64,000 nucleotides of DNA from Bin5 sp965242905 (lineage in GTDB: Bacteria > Chloroflexota > Anaerolineae > Caldilineales > Caldilineaceae). How positions within the stretch are numbered: the stretch's first letter is position 1; each line of letters begins with the position of its first letter. The stretch is from the NCBI GenBank assembly GCA_965242905.1, contig CBDETM010000002.1, positions 3,968,001-4,032,000 on the forward strand, written 5' to 3'. The notes beneath the pieces were generated by a model that worked only from the letters and a program-made list of their open reading frames with translations, did not search any database and was not told the DNA's origin. Both the position numbers and the translations under genes were made by a program. Positions 61,451 to 64,000 of the stretch are shown one piece after another.

Positions 61451-62182
61451 TCACGGTACATCCTGATACGGACCGCGGTTTCCGGGAGGCAGCAATGCCG
61501 CGATCTGAGTCATGGCTTCTTTGGCAAGAGCGTCAAAGTGACTCCGTCTCTGCCGTCTGGGGAGGTCTTCAGGGATGGAGAGAGGCCCAAACGGTCTGCC
61601 AACTCGTATTCTCACATGTGTCCTGCGCAACTTACGCAGGTTGACCAGGATCTTTTCGGTCCCAAGCACGGCCACCGGCAGAAGACGAGACTGCGCCTGC
61701 GTAGCCAGCAAACCAATGCCTGATTGGGCGTGAATCAGATTCGCGCTGTGGCGCGCCGTGTGACCGGCGATCTGCTCGATCCGTTCTCCTCTCTCTCGCG
61801 CCCCAGCCATGGCCGGATCGATTCCCCCTTCAGGAAAGACGCCGACTGTCCGGCCTTCCTTCAGTGCCGCCAGCGCCGCGCGCATCGCCTTGCGGTCCAC
61901 CTGCCCTCGCCAGATCGGAATCAGATTGAACGCCCGGCTGAGAAAACGGAAAAAACAAACACGTTCGGTCTCAACGGCAAGTAGGAAAACAATTCGGACC
62001 GGCAGATAGATCATGAGCAACGGGCCGTCGAACCAACTGAAATGATTGGAAACGAGAATCAAGCCCTCGCCGCGTGGGAAGTGCTCCAGCCCGCTGACGG
62101 ATACAGATACAAAAATGCTGCTGATCAACCGGCCCAGGAACACGAGGATTGACTGCAGGATTCCTTGTAGAGCGGCGAACAT
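61451..62182 (-). CDS. 1-acyl-sn-glycerol-3-phosphate acyltransferase (PlsC-like)
   Basis: 243 residues. The acyltransferase motifs are NHFSWFD (His47-x4-Asp52) and the later VGVFPEGGID. The N-terminal hydrophobic helix (LQGILQSILVFLGRLISSIF) anchors it in the cytoplasmic membrane. It would add the second acyl chain to lysophosphatidic acid or acylate another glycerol lipid. No lipid genes are next to it. It follows the aldo-keto reductase gene by 19 nt on the same strand, so the two may share a transcript. Confidence 0.92.
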   Translation of the reverse strand: MFAALQGILQSILVFLGRLISSIFVSVSVSGLEHFPRGEGLILVSNHFSWFDGPLLMIYLPVRIVFLLAVETERVCFFRFLSRAFNLIPIWRGQVDRKAMRAALAALKEGRTVGVFPEGGIDPAMAGARERGERIEQIAGHTARHSANLIHAQSGIGLLATQAQSRLLPVAVLGTEKILVNLRKLRRTHVRIRVGRPFGPLSIPEDLPRRQRRSHFDALAKEAMTQIAALLPPGNRGPYQDVP

Positions 62183-62201
62183 GGCACCTTTCTCCTAAGG
62201 G

Positions 62202-63164
62202 TCACGCCGGTATCGGCGCCTCGGCAGCGATCAGTCCGCTGTCGCGAAGTTCCTGCCACATCGCCGCAGGCGCCTTCACATCCCAGATGGCCCGGTTGTC
62301 GTCCGCCTCTGCCGCCGTCGCCGAACCAATTACCAGTGAGGCGATGGCCGGATGACCCCCCGCGAAGTGCAAGGCAGCAACGTGCAAAGGCACGCCATGC
62401 CGCGTTGTGATCTCCTGGAGACGCCCCGCCTTTGTCAGAATCTCCTCCGGCGCATCTTCGTAATTGTATTTTGCCCCTGAAACCGGCCCTGTGGCCAGAA
62501 TACCGCTGTTGTAAACACCACCCAGGAAGATGCTGACGTCATTCTCAGTACACCAGTCCAGGAAATCCAGCGATGTTTGCTCCAGAAGCGTATAGCGCCC
62601 TGCCAGCAGGAAGCAGTTGACGTCAATGTTCTTGGCGAACTCCCACTCCATCTCCCATTGGTTCATGCCGGCGCCCACCGCGCCGATTACCCCTTGCGCA
62701 CGCAGGTCGACCAGCGCTGGGAAAGCCTCGTCCAACGCCTGCCGGTAGTGGACCTCCTCGTTCTCAAAGTCGGGGTCGTGTACGAGTAGAATGTCAACCC
62801 GGTCCATCCCCAACCGCTCAAGGCTGTTCTCGAGGCTCTTCAAAACGCCGTCACGCGTGTAGTCGAAATAGATCGATCCATCGGAACCCACGATTCGGCC
62901 CACTTTGGTCTGAATGATTACCCCCTCGCGCGCTACGCCTTGCAGCGCGGCGCCAAGCCGCCGCTCCGCCTCTCCCGAACCGTACAGGGGAGCGGTATCG
63001 AAGAAGCGAATACCGTTCTCATAGGATCGCCGGACCGTCTCAATGGCTTCATGATCATCGAGAGGTTCGTAAAGATTGCCAATTGGAGCCGTGCCCATGC
63101 CCAGCCGCGTAACCTGGAGTTCGGTATTGCCGACCTGGGCGTTCTGAATGGTGTTCGCTGTCAT
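62202..63164 (-). CDS. Aldo/keto reductase
   Basis: ATG 63164 follows GGAG by 8 nt and begins at the family N-terminus (NTELQVTRLGMGTAPIGNLYE), giving 320 residues; the frame is open up to 63260. The catalytic tetrad is Asp56 and Tyr61 (FFDTAPLYGSGEAERRLG), Lys87 (IIQTKVGR) and His in DILLVHDPDF. It resembles D-threo-aldose (fucose/galactose) 1-dehydrogenases and pyridoxal reductase-like members. Cytoplasmic and NAD(P)-dependent; the likely substrate is an aldose. Confidence 0.92.
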   Translation of the reverse strand: MTANTIQNAQVGNTELQVTRLGMGTAPIGNLYEPLDDHEAIETVRRSYENGIRFFDTAPLYGSGEAERRLGAALQGVAREGVIIQTKVGRIVGSDGSIYFDYTRDGVLKSLENSLERLGMDRVDILLVHDPDFENEEVHYRQALDEAFPALVDLRAQGVIGAVGAGMNQWEMEWEFAKNIDVNCFLLAGRYTLLEQTSLDFLDWCTENDVSIFLGGVYNSGILATGPVSGAKYNYEDAPEEILTKAGRLQEITTRHGVPLHVAALHFAGGHPAIASLVIGSATAAEADDNRAIWDVKAPAAMWQELRDSGLIAAEAPIPA

Positions 63165-63545
63165 CTCGTTTCTCCGTCTGGCGGCGTTTCTCCACGGAGA
63201 TTCGCACGCGATGTATGCAATTTGGTTGGCTGCGGCCTGAGTCGCGTGCCGGAGGCCCAATCCCTCCGCTCCTGCAAACGCATTCTGAGCGCCGCGAACT
63301 TCCTATGGGGGCGGACTCGACTCTTACTCAAGCTAGCTATTGCCTGATTTACCTGTGACGCGAGAAGTGCCGCAGGAATTGTACAACAACCGTGGGTGTT
63401 GCGCCACAGACTTTCGTTCAACCGCACTGGCACATGCAATCAATGACGCCAAGTGCAACGACTAAGCCATAGCCATTCCGCGATCAACCCTGGGGCGGGC
63501 GAAGTCTTCTCTCTTCTCACTCCTCTCCCCTCTCTCCTCGCATTT

Positions 63546-63610
63546 GGGCGGTCGGGCCTATTCGGCCCTCCCTTGTGCGGGGGCTCCGCCCCCGCAACGC
63601 CCCCTCTCCT
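63546..63610 (+). repeat. Dispersed repeat core, copy 5
   Basis: Identical in layout to copy 1, including the preceding pyrimidine-rich tract (63505-63545) and the ending CGCCCCCTCTCCT. The gap 63165-63545 before it has no supported gene. Confidence 0.9.
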
Positions 63611-63865
63611 GTCCGCGCCGTAGCGAGTGTGTGGGTAATGTGAAGTTGTCGTCTCGCGGCGACCGGGCTTCACCCCTACACCCCGCGTCTTGGTAGGTTC
63701 CGAATATGTGCCAGCGCAGGCCAGCCAGGCGAGGCAAGTCCCATATATTCACAACCTTCACCACGATGATTATCGCGAGTCCGCTACTGAAATACTGACG
63801 AAACATTCCGCCCAGACAGACCGCACGCAGTACACACACTGAACATGGCTTAGTAGCTACGCGTC
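63611..63865 (+). repeat. Type B extension of the dispersed repeat, copy 2
   Basis: Homologous to 35456-35720 with scattered substitutions and small length changes. Shared blocks include TATGTGCCAGCGCAGGC, AGACAGACCGCAC and CTTAGTAG. From 63866 to the window end nothing further is recognised. Confidence 0.75.
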
Positions 63866-64000
63866 CGGTTCCGACGGCAGAGTGTAGCTGCAAACAGGAG
63901 AGGCAACTCGGCCCTCTGAACTGCGCAGTCGACAATCGGCCGAGAAGAGGAAAGTATCCCGAGCGGAGATCAGAATCTCTGCGAAGAGGACTGCCAGGCG

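Overview
The window looks like a chromosome segment of a GC-rich heterotrophic bacterium of the phylum Chloroflexota, probably close to Caldilineales or other Anaerolineae. This is inferred, not searched. The reasons are the many lipoprotein solute-binding proteins with an Ala/Pro-rich start (AAC-AAPAAPAG), the dense set of sugar and peptide ABC importers, Gfo/Idh/MocA and PhyH enzymes, and a GC-rich dispersed intergenic repeat. No rRNA, tRNA, phage, integrase, transposase or CRISPR locus was seen.

Layout. 1-7.3 kb (minus strand): the cut end of a peptide-type binding protein, an SDR, and two tandem paralogous PQQ dehydrogenase/cytochrome c fusions. 8.1-12.6 kb (plus): a heterodimeric ABC exporter behind a sigma70-type promoter, a 23-codon leader ORF and intrinsic terminators, an arrangement resembling the bmrBCD attenuator. 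12.6-16.6 kb (plus): a TPP riboswitch with terminator controlling a thiamine/pyrimidine-precursor ABC importer, a thiamine-binding protein and an IPNS-like oxygenase. 16.6-22.7 kb (minus): an Ldh_2 oxidoreductase, a TPR protein, and E2 and E1 of a pyruvate-type dehydrogenase. 23.0-23.5 kb: a dispersed repeat plus a 50-bp tandem array.

23.5-27.5 kb (minus): a five-gene catabolic cluster (HpaI-type aldolase, NHL propeller, PhyH oxygenase, bicupin, uronate-dehydrogenase-like SDR). 27.9-34.9 kb (minus): a divergent peptide deformylase, two Gfo/Idh/MocA enzymes and an oligopeptide-type ABC importer interrupted by a lipoprotein cytochrome c. 35.4-37.3 kb: a 320-bp dispersed repeat and an array of nine copies of a ~147-bp tandem repeat. 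37.3-45.9 kb (plus): a 909-aa FG-GAP protein, a sugar ABC importer and a GHL6-like glycosidase. 46-48 kb (minus): a D-2-hydroxyacid dehydrogenase and a GNAT. 48.2-57.0 kb (plus): a second sugar importer, then M81 peptidase, DegT aminotransferase, PhyH, and a lone kinase-like protein. 57.1-60.4 kb (minus): a third sugar importer with a Tat-type binding protein. 60.8-63.2 kb: an aquaporin remnant, PlsC and an aldo-keto reductase. The window closes with another long dispersed repeat.

Together the genes describe import and oxidation of carbohydrates, sugar acids and peptides, with electrons probably passed to cytochromes and a TPP-dependent dehydrogenase fed by riboswitch-controlled thiamine uptake. 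The five copies of the dispersed repeat all lie between genes, all in the same orientation. Start sites were re-chosen wherever a Shine-Dalgarno sequence or signal peptide favoured an internal start.
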